DNA of 64,000 nucleotides from positions 10,512,001-10,576,000 of the forward strand of contig JAEOAD010000031.1 of the NCBI GenBank assembly GCA_036365145.1, read 5' to 3'. Of this stretch, positions 11,526 to 22,832 are shown one piece after another; the first letter of the stretch is position 1; each line of letters starts with the position of its first letter. Both the position numbers and the translations under genes were made by a program. A model generated the notes under the pieces. It made no database searches. It was given only the letters and a program-made list of their open reading frames with translations, and had not been told where the DNA came from. The DNA is from Orientallactaga sibirica (taxonomy: Eukaryota > Chordata > Mammalia > Rodentia > Dipodidae).

Positions 11526-11790
11526 TTGCAAACATTTTCTTCTAGTATAAAACTTGTCTTTCCATTATAGTCACATGGACTTTCATAGACCAAAATTGTT
11601 ATTTGATAGTCTGATTTACCAATGTTTCTTTTTTATGAATCATGCTTTAATGTCAGGTCTCAGAACTCTGCCTCACCACAAATCCAAAAGACTTGTGTCT
11701 AGTTCTTCTAAAAGTTCATATTTTTGTATTTACATTTAAACTGAGGACTTTTGTATAAGATATTAGATTTAGGGAAAGTTTACTATTTCA

Positions 11791-11799
11791 TTGTGCGTG

Positions 11800-11831
<32 letters not shown>
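11791..11831 (+). repeat. (TG)n microsatellite
   Basis: It begins 'gtgcgtgcatg' and becomes a pure TG run. Confidence 0.95.
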
Positions 11832-11835
<4 letters not shown>

Positions 11836-11847
11836 AAGTTTTTAGTT

Positions 11848-11995
11848 TCTTAGCCAGGTGCCTTTAATCTCAGCACTCGGGAGACAGAAGTAAGAGGATC
11901 ACTGTGAGTTCAAGGCCGCCCTGAGACTACATAGTGAATTCCAGGTCAGCCTGAGTGAGACCCTACCTCAAAAACCAAAAAAAAAAAAAAAAAAT
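11848..11995 (+). mobile_element. B1-like SINE, 5' shortened
   Basis: It starts 'cttagccaggtgccttta', lacking part of the head, and ends 'cctcaaaaacc' plus an A-run. Confidence 0.9.
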
Positions 11996-12435
11996 TTTTG
12001 TTTTAGTTTCTTCAGCGCCATTTGTTAACAAGGGGGTTCTTCTCTATGGAGTTGATTCTACATCTTTATCAAACAACAGTTGAGCTAAGTTGAGCAAGTT
12101 CCTGTTTTCCCTAGCCTACCCCACTGATCTATGTGTCTGTCTCCTAGTCAATAAAATGCACCATTTTTTAAAATTGCAGCTACATAAATGTTGAGGGTAT
12201 AATTATTTCTCCTACTCCATTCTTTTCAAAATTAATTTGGCCCTTGTCGTTTTTGTGTCTTTCTATATCAACTTTACTGTAAACTTGTCTCTGTCTCTGC
12301 TTTGTCTCTGATATCTGAAAGCAGTCAGACTTCCAGTGCTAGTATAAAGGTGGCTGTAGAATTCTCATGGATACTCTTTCTCAAGTTCAGCTCTCTCTAC
12401 TTTGAACACAAATAGATGCCAGAGTTTGTTAAGTG

Positions 12436-12486
12436 CTTTTTATTTTTATTTATTTGAGAGAAAGAAAGCGAGAGAGAGAGAGGCAG
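12436..12486 (-). mobile_element. Truncated B2-like SINE tail
   Basis: Only the (TTTA)n and GA-rich part is present. Confidence 0.6.
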
Positions 12487-12532
12487 TGATGAGCCAACCT
12501 AATAATTCCTTTTATAAAAGTACATGTAATCT

Positions 12533-12740
12533 TGGGGCAAAGGAGATTGCTCAGTGGTTAGAAACAGCTGATTGCAAAGCTTGTTAACCTGGGTTCAATC
12601 CCCCAGTTTCCAATAAAGCCAGATGTACAAAGTGGTGCAGGTATCTGATGTTGATTTGCCAAGGCAAGATGCTCTGGCTCACCCATTCTTATTTTCTCTC
12701 TCATTATCCTGTAATTACAAACAAATAAAAATATTAACAA
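12533..12740 (+). mobile_element. Diverged B2-like SINE
   Basis: It reads 'ttggggcaaaggagattg ... gggttcaatcccccag ... aagccagatgtacaaag' and ends 'caaataaaaat'. Confidence 0.85.
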
Positions 12741-12884
12741 AAATAAAAGCATATGTAATATAGGTGTGTATATATTTAGATGAAAATATATTCTATTAGT
12801 TCTGCTTCTCCTTGACGCCTTCCCTTCCTCTTCTGCTTCCTGGCAGACCCTGTACATTACTGGCATGATTTCTTATTTGTCTTC

Positions 12885-13045
12885 ATCTTTTTTTTTCTTC
12901 CTCCTTTTTTGACAGTCTCATTCTAGCCTAGGATGACCCATAGCTCACTCTCTAGCCTTGACTGGCCTTAAACTCACAACAGTCCTCCTACTTCAGCCTC
13001 CCAAGTGCTGAGATTACAGACGTAAACCACCATGCCCAGCTTTCT
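12885..13045 (-). mobile_element. Diverged B1-like SINE
   Basis: A reverse copy reads 'ctagcctaggatgaccca ... cctcccaagtgctgag ... caccatgcccagct'. Confidence 0.85.
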
Positions 13046-13201
13046 TATTCTTTAAACGTCTAGCAGATTTGAAGCTATCTGGGCCTAGACAGTTCATTTC
13101 TGGAAGCTTTGAAGTTAATGATTCTGTTTCTTCTGCATGACAGGACCAATCAGATTGTCTATTTCATTTTAGTTGAGTTTGATAGTTAGTGGAAAAGTGT
13201 T

Positions 13202-13345
13202 TTGTTTTTTGGTCTTTGTTTTTTTGAGTCAGGGTCTCATGTCACTTGGGCTGGCCTGGAGCTTGGTATGTAACCAAAGATGACTGAATGTCTGACCTTC
13301 TTGCCCTCACCTCCTGAGTGCTGTGGGATTACAGGTGTACACCAC
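13202..13345 (-). mobile_element. Diverged B1-like SINE
   Basis: A reverse copy reads 'gagtcagggtctcatg ... ctcctgagtgctgtggg'. It is followed by an ID-like end at 13360-13440. Confidence 0.75.
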
Positions 13346-13359
13346 TAATATCACTTTAC

Positions 13360-13440
13360 ATGGTTGGTGTTCGGAATTAAACCCAGGTTTTCATGCACGG
13401 CAGGTAAGCATTCTACCACCCGAGCCATATTTCCAGACCC
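13360..13440 (-). mobile_element. ID-like SINE
   Basis: It reads 'ggaattaaacccaggtttt ... gcattctaccacccgagcca', the reverse of a tRNA-Ala-like ID head. Next to the B1-like copy it may be one B4 element in reverse. Confidence 0.65.
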
Positions 13441-13514
13441 CACTTATTGTAGCTTTTGAGAAATTGGTCCTTTTCTTGAAATTGTCTAATATATGGTTCT
13501 AAAGATATCATGTC

Positions 13515-13632
13515 AGGCCGGGTGTGGTGGCTCACACCTTTCATGAGAGGCTGAGGTAGGAGGATTGCCATGATATCAAGGTCAGTCTAGGCTACCGAAT
13601 AAATTGCAGGTCAGCCTGGGCCACAGTGAGAC
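13515..13632 (+). mobile_element. B1-like SINE, internally shortened
   Basis: It runs 'aggccgggtgtggtggct ... ggtcagcctgggcc'. A (TC)n(AC)n tract follows at 13633-13696. Confidence 0.85.
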
Positions 13633-13654
13633 TCTCTCTCTTTCTCTCCCCCCC

Positions 13655-13696
<42 letters not shown>
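13633..13696 (+). repeat. Compound (TC)n(AC)n microsatellite
   Basis: CT units with a C8 run switch to about 13 AC units. Confidence 0.95.
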
Positions 13697-13738
13697 AAGT
13701 CATGTCAATCTTGAAAATAGTATGCTATTATGTTGAAT

Positions 13739-13820
13739 GGGCCGGGAATGTAACTCAATGGTAGAGAACAAGCCTATGGATGCCCTTAGCTCAAACAAAA
13801 CACCACACCAAAAAAATATG
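13739..13820 (+). mobile_element. ID-like SINE
   Basis: It reads 'ggccgggaatgtaactca', 'atggtagagaacaagcc' and an A-rich tail. Confidence 0.6.
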
Positions 13821-14097
13821 TTGGAAGAAGGAGATATAAGGACTCTGTCAACCCAGCAGCAATGTGTAGGATTTCTGACAATCTGGTCTTACTGTGTGAG
13901 GGAGAAAGTGTGGGACATGGGCCACTAGTGCCAGCAAACCAATCCTCTTGTGTGTTGAAACTAACTCTATTGTTTCTGCTTCTCTTTGACTTGTACACTT
14001 CCTCTTCTGTTTCCTGGCCAACCCTGTACATGAAGAAGTTGGCCCCTCTATTTGCAACAGGTTGGACTTTGTGGTCTTTAAAAAATATGGATGCAGG

Positions 14098-14305
14098 GGC
14101 TGGAGAGATGGTTTAGTGGTTAAGGCCTGTGCCTGTGAAGCCAAAGGACCCAGGTTCAGTTTCCCAGGACCCACATAAGCCAGATGCACAAGGGCATGTG
14201 TCTGGAGTTCATTTGCAGTGGCTAAAGGCCCTGGCTCACCCATTCTCTCTCTGTCTCTCTTCTATCTCTCTCTGCTTGCAAATAAATTTTTTAAAAATTA
14301 AAAAA
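14098..14305 (+). mobile_element. B2-like SINE
   Basis: It begins 'ggggctggagagatggttta' and ends 'gcaaataaatttttta'. Confidence 0.93.
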
Positions 14306-14400
14306 TACGGATACATAGTTGCTCATATTTGTGATGACTGATACATGTATATGTGTGCTATTACTTCAAACATTTATCATTTGTGTTAGAAACATTCTTT

Positions 14401-14770
14401 TTTGTGTGTGTGTGTGTGTATGTATATGTATGCACATATGTGTAGGCATATTTGCATGTGAGTTCATGTGTGTGTACAGGTATGCATGCATGTGTGTGCA
14501 TGTCTGTAGAAGCCAAAAGTTGATGTTGGGTCTTTCTCCTCAACTGCGCTCTACTTATTGAGAGAGGGTCTCTCACTTTGAACCTAGAGCTGGCCCATTC
14601 AGCTAATCTAGCTAGCCACTTTCTCCTGTCTCTGCCTCCCTCCTGAGTGCTGGGATTACAAGTGGGCCGCCACACCCACCCAACATTTCCATGGGTTTTT
14701 AGGATCCAGACACAGATTCTCACTCTTGCAGGGCAAGCACTTTATCCACTGGGCTATCTCCTCAGCCCAA
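14401..14770 (-). mobile_element. B3-like SINE with (GT)n
   Basis: A reverse copy starts with a degenerate GT tract, then 'ctctgcctccctcctgagtg', and ends 'gggctatctcctcagccc'. Confidence 0.7.
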
Positions 14771-15230
14771 CATTCTCTTCTACACATTTTGAAGAAGGCA
14801 GTAATTAACTTTATTTGCCTGACTGTGCTATAATATACTATACTATACCTTATTCCCATGGACTAACTATAATTTTGTCCCAATCCTGTGGCTTTTAATA
14901 TTGTATTGTTTTGAAATATATCTGTTTATATTTATAGCATATGTTTATTATTTCCTTTGGGATGTCTCTTTTGACCCATGGATTATTAAAAATTATGTTA
15001 ACTCCTATATAGTTAGGGATTGTTCTGATTATCTTTCAGTTACTGGTTTCTAGTTTGATTCCACTAGGTTTGAAGAACATGCTGTGTATCTTCAATTTTT
15101 TTTAAATTTGGCAATGTTTGTTTTATGGCTCAGGATATGACCCATATTTTGCTGCTGGATGGAGTCAACCAAAACCTGTTGGTTGATTGATTACAAGTGG
15201 GCTTCTATATTCTTGGTGAGAGTATGTCTA

Positions 15231-15280
15231 TTTTTATTTATTTATTTGCAAGAAGGGAGGAAATGGGTGCACTCAGCTGC
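15231..15280 (-). mobile_element. Truncated B2-like SINE tail
   Basis: It reads 'ttttatttatttatttgca ... gaaatgggtgcac' and stops. Confidence 0.6.
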
Positions 15281-18200
15281 TAAAGAGTATAGAATCCTCT
15301 ACTCTTAATTGTGGCTCCACCTGTTCCTCCCTTCAGCTTCATGGGGTAGACATCAGGTGTTTGAGGCCCACTGTGTGATGTGTACACACTTGCAATCACT
15401 ATATATCTTCCTGGAGGGTTGATCTTTTAATTATTGAGTTATTTATGATTTTTACATAATTTTTAGGTAGTTCTGATAACCTTTATTTTCCCAGGAAATC
15501 TTTGGTCTCATGGAGATTCTCAAAATATTTGCTTTTGCTATTGTACACTGTGTGTGCATGCACACATGCTTTGATATTCATATCATGTCAGCAGTTATCA
15601 GGTGGCAAGAAGTGGAGATGCAGAGTAAGGCCAGGGGTTACCAGTCATGGGACAGTGGTTACTTCATACTAGTCAGGAAGGCCTGTATGTGAGGTGACAC
15701 TGGAACAGAAAGCTTAAGGGACTCAAGGGTGGGACCCAAGGGGCCACCTGGGGGGAAGTAGCCTTGGTAGAGTTAGCAAAGGCAGAACCCTTGAGGGGAA
15801 GTGGGCCTGTCTGGTGTCAGGTTAAGCACAGAGTCTTTGGGTCCTAAGCAGATAGCTCAGGGTCAAGGAGCTGGGACACAACATGGCTGGGGTGGGGAGA
15901 GGAGGCAGCCAGATCAAGGCAGATGTGTGCCAATGTAAGAACCTGGCCTTCTCTCTAGGTGAGGAAAGAAGGTACTAGAGGATTTAAAGGGGTGGAGGAC
16001 ATAGGAGACGGTGTTCTAACTAGATTCCCCACCTCTGTGCTAAGCAGGAACTCCAGGAGACAAGGGCAGAAGCTAGGAGATATGCTTGCAGTCAGCTGCA
16101 AAGTGCCAGAGGCAGGAAGATGGCAGTCTGAGCCACTGGGGATAGCAATATAGCGTTTACACTTGTCAAGGAGTTTCTGACATGTAATATGAGAGAATGG
16201 TGATGAGAGCTTTCATGTGAGTAAAGGAAGGATTGAGTACTCACAGAACCTCCCAAGAAGAAAAGCATTATCAGGAGCTCAGTGCAGCAGGCTGAAGGGT
16301 CCCAGGCATCCATAGGGAGCTATGGAGTAAGCTGATGCAACTATGCGCCTGGAGCTCATAGGGAAGTCAGGGCAGCAGAATGGATAGGGAGTTGCCCATG
16401 TTTATAAGAACACTGGGCATGAGTATGCATGAAAGCACATAGTGTGTGGATGTGGGAAGGGACAAGATCTTCTCTGTTATCTGCCCTCACTTCCTGCATC
16501 TTCCAATATTTGAAAGTGTGAGAAGTGAGGAGAAACCAGCCAAAGTGATGGAACAGAATCTCCAGAGAGCTCAAAGGAGAAGGAAGAGTTCAATGGTCAA
16601 TTAACAAATAAGGATGGAGTTCTACACATCAGCCCAGGAATTCTAAGGCTTTAATTTGCCAGCAATACTGGGTAGAGGGCAAACCTGGGGGGGGGGGGTT
16701 GGTGAGGCCGGACTGATGGTCAACACCAGGCACCTATTCTTCTCTCTTGTTAACAGAACCCTGACTTTGCTTGGAGAGGGAATATACTCACATAAAAGCC
16801 CACAATTTTGCACTGCTCTTGCAGAAACAAACTCCTGTGTTATTTAGTTACATTTAATTTTGGCTTTTCTATCATATGCAGTACAAGCAAATTCCAGCTG
16901 ATATAAGTTTTTGTTGGTAATATTTTAAGGTGGTGAAGACAACTTAGGTATAGCACCAAGGACTCAGATGACTGTGATGGTCTCTGGATCCCCACAGACC
17001 TGGCCTGGCTATGCGCTGGGCTGCAAGGGCAGGCAGAAGCTTTGATAGTGGGTGTGCTTCAGGGTCCACACTAGGACTGAAACAGATGGTAGAGCAAGCT
17101 TTACCTCCCCTTCTCGTCCTTTCCCTGAAGATCGCTCAACATGTGTTCTTGCACTGATTCTGTTCCATTGGCTATATTTGATTTGAATATATGCCACTAC
17201 CTAATTTAAGTTTCAGAGTTGAAGAGGGGAAAGATGATAATGTGGGCCAAATTTTAAATGCTTCGCATGTATAACTTCACAGGAATCATAAGCAATGGTT
17301 ATGAACTTACTAAGATTCAATTTTGCATGGGAAGCCTCAGCCAACCAACAATTATATAAATACCGTGGCAACAGAAAATTGGCAGGGTGCTAAAACTGTA
17401 AATGCGAGCTGTCATTTCTTTAATGGAACTATTATTTTGATGCCGCCCTTTCCTTTTGGAAAGTACCTTAACAGCACACTTGGCCAGCTGCTCACCTCTA
17501 GCCATCCCTGCTCTTAAATATCCAAATCCTTGTGTCTTAAAGGTCTCCAGATCTGGGGCTAAATGGAGACACTATCGAGCATTTCCTAGATGCCAGGCCC
17601 ATTGCCTGCGTTGTTTTATTTGATCTTTACAATACTCCCATGCAAAGTGTTTGAGAATCCTCCTTCTGTAAGAACCAGGCACTCAGTCAAAGCGACGGGC
17701 CTGTGGTATATACCGCTCTGGAGGGGCAGACTGGGCTTCAAACCCTGAGCGCCGGCTGTTTGCCTCTACAACAGAGGGCTCCCCCTCCCCCGCCCCCCAC
17801 AAACGCTGCTCCTGGAGGCATCTTCTCTATCAACTCATCGTGTTTGAAGCAAGGTCCTCTTACTTCCAGTGTAATCAGCTTTCTGCCCTGGACTCTTCTT
17901 CCCAGTTTCCACCAGTCACCTTACTACTTGCCTTCCAAAATCTTTTGCACCCTCCCCTCCTCCTCCTCCGCAAGCTCCTTTTGCTACCTGCTGTCAGTGC
18001 CACCTCTGCTTCCCGGGGATCCCCCCCCACTCTCCTCGCGGCTCTGTGGCACTTACCACTTTTCTTTAGTCCTGTCGTATCCTTAAGCGAGCTGCTTGAG
18101 TTATTGATTTTCAGTGGGGGGGGGAGAAAGGGCATTTATGGCACACTCATTACTAAGAATTTGTTTCCTCGAATCCCTTAAACAATGCTAAGAGGAGCTT

Positions 18201-18649
18201 GCACCTACTCCTTGACTGCGAAGGGACCCAGATTGCAAGGACGCGGAATGACAGCTCCCCCCAACCCCAGACAAGCACAAGACAGAGGCGTCCAGGAACC
18301 CTTCGTGAAAGGAATCAATGGAGAGGTGAGTCAACGAATGAATGAGTATCTGAAGGCTGGGTTACAAAAGGAGTTTAGCGCGAAGTAACACAGGCAGTTG
18401 AAGCTGCCTCCCGTCCCCTTCCCCGAAATACGCTGATCTTCAGTAGAACTGGGGTTCGGTGACATTCCCAAACATGAAGCCAGCTCGGAGTAAAAAGGAA
18501 GGCTTCCGTGAATATCGGGACAATTACGTTCTAGGTCTGGAAAGACCTCTAACCGCCTGACCCGGGGACAGAAGAAGGAGGCCTGTGACACGTACAAAGG
18601 CTCCGCTCTAAGGAAAGCTCTAGAACACCGTCATGTTTAGCCTCCCCCT
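15281..18649. other. Unique upstream flank of KLHL25
   Basis: This 3.4 kb stretch has no SINE that I can recognise and no convincing gene. A G-run lies at 16687-16698. GC content climbs toward the CpG island from about 17.7 kb. A possible conserved element at 17.32-17.48 kb is discussed in the findings. Confidence 0.6.
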
Positions 18650-18840
18650 CCTCCTCTTCCCCAGCCCGTCCCCGCCCCAAAGTCTGGTCCGCGCCGCGTA
18701 AGGCAGTCCCCTGTCCCTTTAAGAATCTGGTGGCAGTCCTTTCCCTCTCCCCGCCCCGCCTCCCCGCCGTACCGGCTCGGCCCGAGCACCCACCCGTTTC
18801 TCCTCTAACGACTGTTCTTACGGGTTGATTCGCCCGTCCG

Positions 18841-19064
18841 TCACCGAGGCGCAGCGTCTGAGTGGCTGCTTCGCTTTGGGCCGGGAGGCGGGGCGGGAAG
18901 GCCGGAGAAACTAGTTTGTTGGCGGCGCCTGTTCGGCTGGGCGCCGGGACGCTTTCGGGGTTGAGACGGGCCGGCCGAGGGAGGCGGCGGCGGAGGCGGG
19001 GGGCTGCGGAGCTCGCGAGGGCGGCCAGGAGTCTCCGAGATCTCCGGGCGGCTGCGCCTCAACG
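18841..19064 (+). other. KLHL25: KLHL25 exon 1, non-coding 5'UTR (predicted)
   Basis: This is GC-rich sequence inside the CpG island. It ends at a good donor, 'caacg|gtgagg', with GT at 19065-19066. The stretch contains no ATG, so no upstream open reading frame precedes the KLHL25 start. The left border is arbitrary because TATA-less CpG promoters usually have dispersed starts; only the donor side is visible. A different donor inside the island could be used instead. Confidence 0.6.
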
Positions 19065-19301
19065 GTGAGGACTGGGGCGGGCTGGGGGCGCCTTCCTCGG
19101 AGCCGGTGTGTGCGCCCCGGGCCGCCGGGCGCGGAGGGTGGAGGGGCCACGGCCACTGGTCACCGCCGTTCCGGGGACCCGGACCCCGGCGCGCTGCACG
19201 TGGAGAGCCCGGAGGAGAGCGCCTCCGCTGGCAGCCGGCCTCTCCCGAGCCGCCAGGGTCATCGCAGTCGGGGACAATGGAGGGACTGTCGTCGGCCACC
19301 C

Positions 19302-19338
19302 AGCCCCCCCGCCCGCCCGCCCGCCCGCCCGCCCGGGC
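19302..19338 (+). repeat. (CCCG)n microsatellite at the start of intron 1
   Basis: A C-run is followed by about seven CCCG/GCCC units just downstream of the exon 1 donor, still inside the CpG island. The complementary strand is a (GGGC)n run able to form a G-quadruplex. Confidence 0.9.
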
Positions 19339-19929
19339 TCCCCTCGGCCATGCCTGGAGTACCGGCTCCCAGCTCCCGGCCAGGGAATGAAGTGTTTTGT
19401 AAATGGATGTTGCGCGCGAGAGCTGCTGCTCTTCCCCTGGGAGTGGTTGATTCATTGAGTCCGCAGACTCTCGTTTTTTTTCTTTTTAAATTACTATTGA
19501 TCCTAGAAAGAGGAGGCGACTTGTCTTCCAGGACACCAGCGGGGGTGCGAGCCAGGCTGGTGCGTGCGTGTGTGTATGTGTGTGTCCGTCCCCAGACAGC
19601 TACTGAGAAATGGTCTTCCTCCCAGAGTCACACCCACCTACCTACCCTGGTGATGGCCAACCTGGCCGGTCTAGAGAAAGTCTTGTCCTGTTTCCTCACC
19701 CTTCCCCCTGCTTCAGTCCCTCCTTCCCACACTTTGTACTGCCTAGGGGACTCCCCGCTACGCTCAGCAGGCCCTCGCTCAAGCTGGTCTTTAGGGCGGC
19801 CTTAGAAGCTTTTCCGTTTGAGGATTCTGACCCCAGGCATCTCTTAATGTTACTGCTTCAAGGAGCCCAAAGTGTATTCCCACAGTCTGAGTAAAAGAAT
19901 TTAATTGTCATTTGTTGGCTGGTTTTGAT

Positions 19930-20055
19930 ACAGCTTCTTCCACTGTGGCAGGATGGCATTGAATTCCCTGTGTAGCCCAGGCTGGTCTCGAAATCCTCCT
20001 GCCCCAGCGTTCTCAGTGCTGATATCATACATTAGGTTGGAACACCAAGCCCACC
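19930..20055 (-). mobile_element. Diverged B1-like SINE
   Basis: A reverse copy reads 'gaattccctgtgtagccc', 'aggctggtctcgaaatcc' and 'gttctcagtgctgat'. Confidence 0.75.
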
Positions 20056-22059
20056 TTAAGAAGAATTTCTACAGAGACTTGACATCAAAGGAAATGGAGG
20101 GGGTTGGACGCAAGACCCGTCTGGTGCATCTGGACTTTGTGGAGTCCTGTAGTGTCCCAATTGCTTTGACCCAGGCTCACTGGTCCTCCCTTCTTGCCTG
20201 GGCAAGATAAGGTATGCCAGGTGCCTGAGCCATTTGGTTTCACTCTGGTCTGTCTTAGTCTCCCCTTTCATAGGTGGCAGTGCTGTAGTTAGGTCTTTTG
20301 GGGGAGGAGGTGTTGGTGAAGGCTTGTATTTGGGGTTGAGTAGGGGGAGGACACAAGATCCTCCTCACCCTGGAGCAGGTTTGGTTTTTCAGAGTGGTCC
20401 TTGAGTTCACACTTATTTTGGTTTTGAGTTATTCGCAAATGGCTTTTGGGAGGTTGTTTAAAAAGAAAGAGAGGACTGAAGGAAACCTTTTTGTCTTGGG
20501 TCTCAGACTATAGCTGGGTTCAGTGTGTGGTGCTGTGAGAAGAGCTATGGGCAAGTTGCACGCTCCATAGTGGAAGCAGCTTCAGTGGCCCAGTGCGTCT
20601 TAATAGCATCCTGAGCCTGTGGGCACCCGGTGTGGGGAGAAGAGAGCAGGAAGAAAGAAGAGAAATGACCCTGTGTGGGGACGCTGTGGTCTGCAGTGAA
20701 AGCGGCTTTCATTCTTCCTGTCATTTAAGAGAAGCATGGGAGGAATGAGCATATATTATGGTTTGAGTCACTCATTCATTCATTGATTCACTGCTTGAGC
20801 AGACTTGCCAGGAGACCCTGGCCTTTAGTGACACCCTAGACAAAAGGGTGTTAGCACATGGATTAGGGGCTTTGACACATCACAGTGTGAAGAAAGCCCT
20901 AGTGAGGGGGGAGCTGAGGGGACAGAGGGGGGCCACTGGTGGTGAAGACTAAGAACAGATGGCAAAGCCTGCCACAGCCCAGATTTCAAGTCCTGGGCAG
21001 CGGCCATTTCTACTGTCACCCACCCACAATCTCCTGGAGCCAGTTCAGATTCTTGGCAGCCCCAGGTGCAGGTGAGGTCAGGGAGAAGGCAGGTGGGAGG
21101 TGATAAGAGGTTCATTCTCTGCTATGGTAGTGTAACCAGTGTGGGCAGCACTTCAGATTAACAGGAGACCCTGTGGCTTCTCCAGGCAACCTCTCCTCTT
21201 AGAGGTGAAGACCAGCCCACTGACTGAGCAGTGGGTCCATCTATAACGAGTCAGTGTGGGCGTGGTCCGCCCAGGTTGCCCCCAGCCAACCTGGCAGCAG
21301 CAAACCTTGGCCTGCCGCAAATGAATTGACCGATTGAGATTCTCTGGTTTTCTTCTAATGTGGTAAATTTTATAATTGGATTGCCTCAGCTGGTCAGCTG
21401 CATTGGAGCATTCCCCGCCCCCCGCCCCCCGCCAGGAAACACATAGTTGAGACTCCTGAGGGGAAAGGGAAGGGACAACTTTTAGTCACAGCAGGAGTTA
21501 TCAGTGGGCATCTATCTGGCTCTCCCCTGCAGGTTTCTCCCTCTCTGCTAAGCCATCACCTCCCCTGAGCAGTAGTGTCCCCACACCAGTTCTAAATGTA
21601 TCTAGAGTTGACACCTTCTAGGTCTCTCTGGAGCGGTTAGGATCTGGGAGCAAATACTGAAGGGATTAGAGGACAGAGAGGGGCTTTGCCATGGTAAAGT
21701 CTCCACCTTGGGTCTCTTCAGTACAGAGCCACTGGAGGAGCTCAGCCTCTCAATTAGATTGGCCCGAGATAGTTTTCCATAACCTCATAAAGATATAAGG
21801 TCCTACGATCCCCTGGAATGGTGTCTGACACTGAGTGGGCACTGGCCATGTCATGCCCAGCTTCCTTGTCCCTTTGCCCTGTTCTCAGGGAACAGTATGG
21901 AGGTTGAGCTTGAGGCTCTGCAGCCAGCTTCCAGGCCTCCCTGGGGTTCCTATCCCATCCTCCTTTCTCTTTCTAATTGCTGAGCCTTCCTTGGCTGTGT
22001 TTCAGAGTCCTTTGGGATGATAAAGGATAGGTGTCTGTGGTTTATTGGCCTGCTTTTTT

Positions 22060-22396
22060 ATTTGCTTTTGCATGTGTATTGTTGTGGGGGGCCAGTGTAT
22101 GCACAGGTATGTGCAGATGCACACACAAGCACGCAGAGACCAGAGGAGAACCTCAGGTGTTCTGTCTGTTATCACTCATGCTCATCCACGTATTTCCTTG
22201 AAACAGAGTCTTTGTCTTGAACACACTGCAGTTCCCCCCATCCCAGCCCCCAATGATTCTCTGGTCTCTGCTTCCTATAGGACGGGGGTCACAGATGTGC
22301 ATGGTCATGTCCAACTGTTTATGTGGGTGTTGGGAATCAAACAGGCTCTTGTACTTGTCGCAAGTGCACTTACCCACTGAGCTATCTCCTCAGCCT
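22060..22396 (-). mobile_element. B3-like SINE
   Basis: A reverse copy contains 'agaccagaggagaacctc', 'ttgaaacagagtctttg' and the head 'ctgagctatctcctcagcc'. Confidence 0.75.
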
Positions 22397-22407
22397 TTGA
22401 ACAGTTT

Positions 22408-22620
22408 TTTAAAATTTATTTTTAGAATGTTTATTTATTTATTTGAGAGAGAGAGAGAGAGAGAGAGAATGGGTGCACCAAGGCCTCCTGCACTACAAAT
22501 GAACTCCAGACACATGAGCCACTTTTTGCATCTGTCTTTACATGGGTACTGGGGAATTAAACCCAGGCCGGCAGGCTTTCCAGGCAGGCACCTTTAACCA
22601 CTGAGTGATCTCTCTAGCTT
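22408..22620 (-). mobile_element. B2-like SINE
   Basis: A reverse copy with (GA)n at 22446-22468 and the head 'tgagtgatctctctagct'. Confidence 0.93.
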
Positions 22621-22645
22621 CACATGTTTTGTAAAGGAGCAGCTC

Positions 22646-22832
22646 TGTGGGCTGGGGGACTTACCTAGCCTGCTCAAGGCCCTGGATTCCATTCCCAGCA
22701 CTGCAAGAAGACTAGACATGGGGGCATTCCTGTAATCCCAGCACTTTAGGAGTTGGAGACAGAAAAATCAGAAGTTCAGTGTCACCCTCCACTACATAGT
22801 CCAAGGCCAGGTTGTATGGGAGACCCCGTTCC
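22646..22832 (+). mobile_element. B4-like (ID plus B1) SINE
   Basis: An ID head, 'tgggctgggggacttacc ... ggattccattcccagcactg', runs into a B1 part, 'tcctgtaatcccagcactt'. Confidence 0.75.

Larger units (their letters stand above)
12000..15230 (-). mobile_element. Decayed antisense L1 ORF2 with nested SINEs
   Basis: Antisense LINE-1 landmarks occur in collinear order: 'cgccatttgttaacaa' (12016), 'ccactgatctatgtgtctgt' (12120), 'tgtctttctatatcaacttt' (12257), 'ctgggcctagacag' (13080), 'gagaaattggtccttttctt' (13458), 'ttttgacccatggattatt' (14970), 'tttctagtttgattccact' (15047) and 'tttatggctcaggatatga' (15121). Many SINEs interrupt it. No intact reverse transcriptase frame remains. Confidence 0.7.
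18650..19420 (+). promoter_or_regulatory. KLHL25: CpG-island promoter of KLHL25
   Basis: CpG density rises sharply here compared with the CpG-poor flanks. GC boxes are visible around 18669-18677 ('ccccgcccc') and 18750-18768 ('ccgccccgcctccccgcc'), and again at 18886-18897 ('aggcggggcggg'). The octamer GGCGGGAA at 18892-18899 matches an E2F site. No TATA box sits at a suitable place; a 'ccctttaag' at about 18715 is the nearest AT-rich motif. This is typical of a housekeeping, dispersed-start promoter. Divergent transcription to the left is possible, but no upstream gene is visible. Confidence 0.85.

Noticed and set aside
18841..19455. 204-codon minus-strand frame across the CpG island
   Set aside because: It has Pro/Arg/Gly-rich composition caused by GC content, no domain, and no splice or poly(A) context.
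19065..19805. 246-codon plus-strand open frame starting at the exon 1 donor
   Set aside because: It lies in GC-rich CpG-island sequence where stops are rare, runs over the splice donor, and is low-complexity (R, P, A rich) with no family resemblance.
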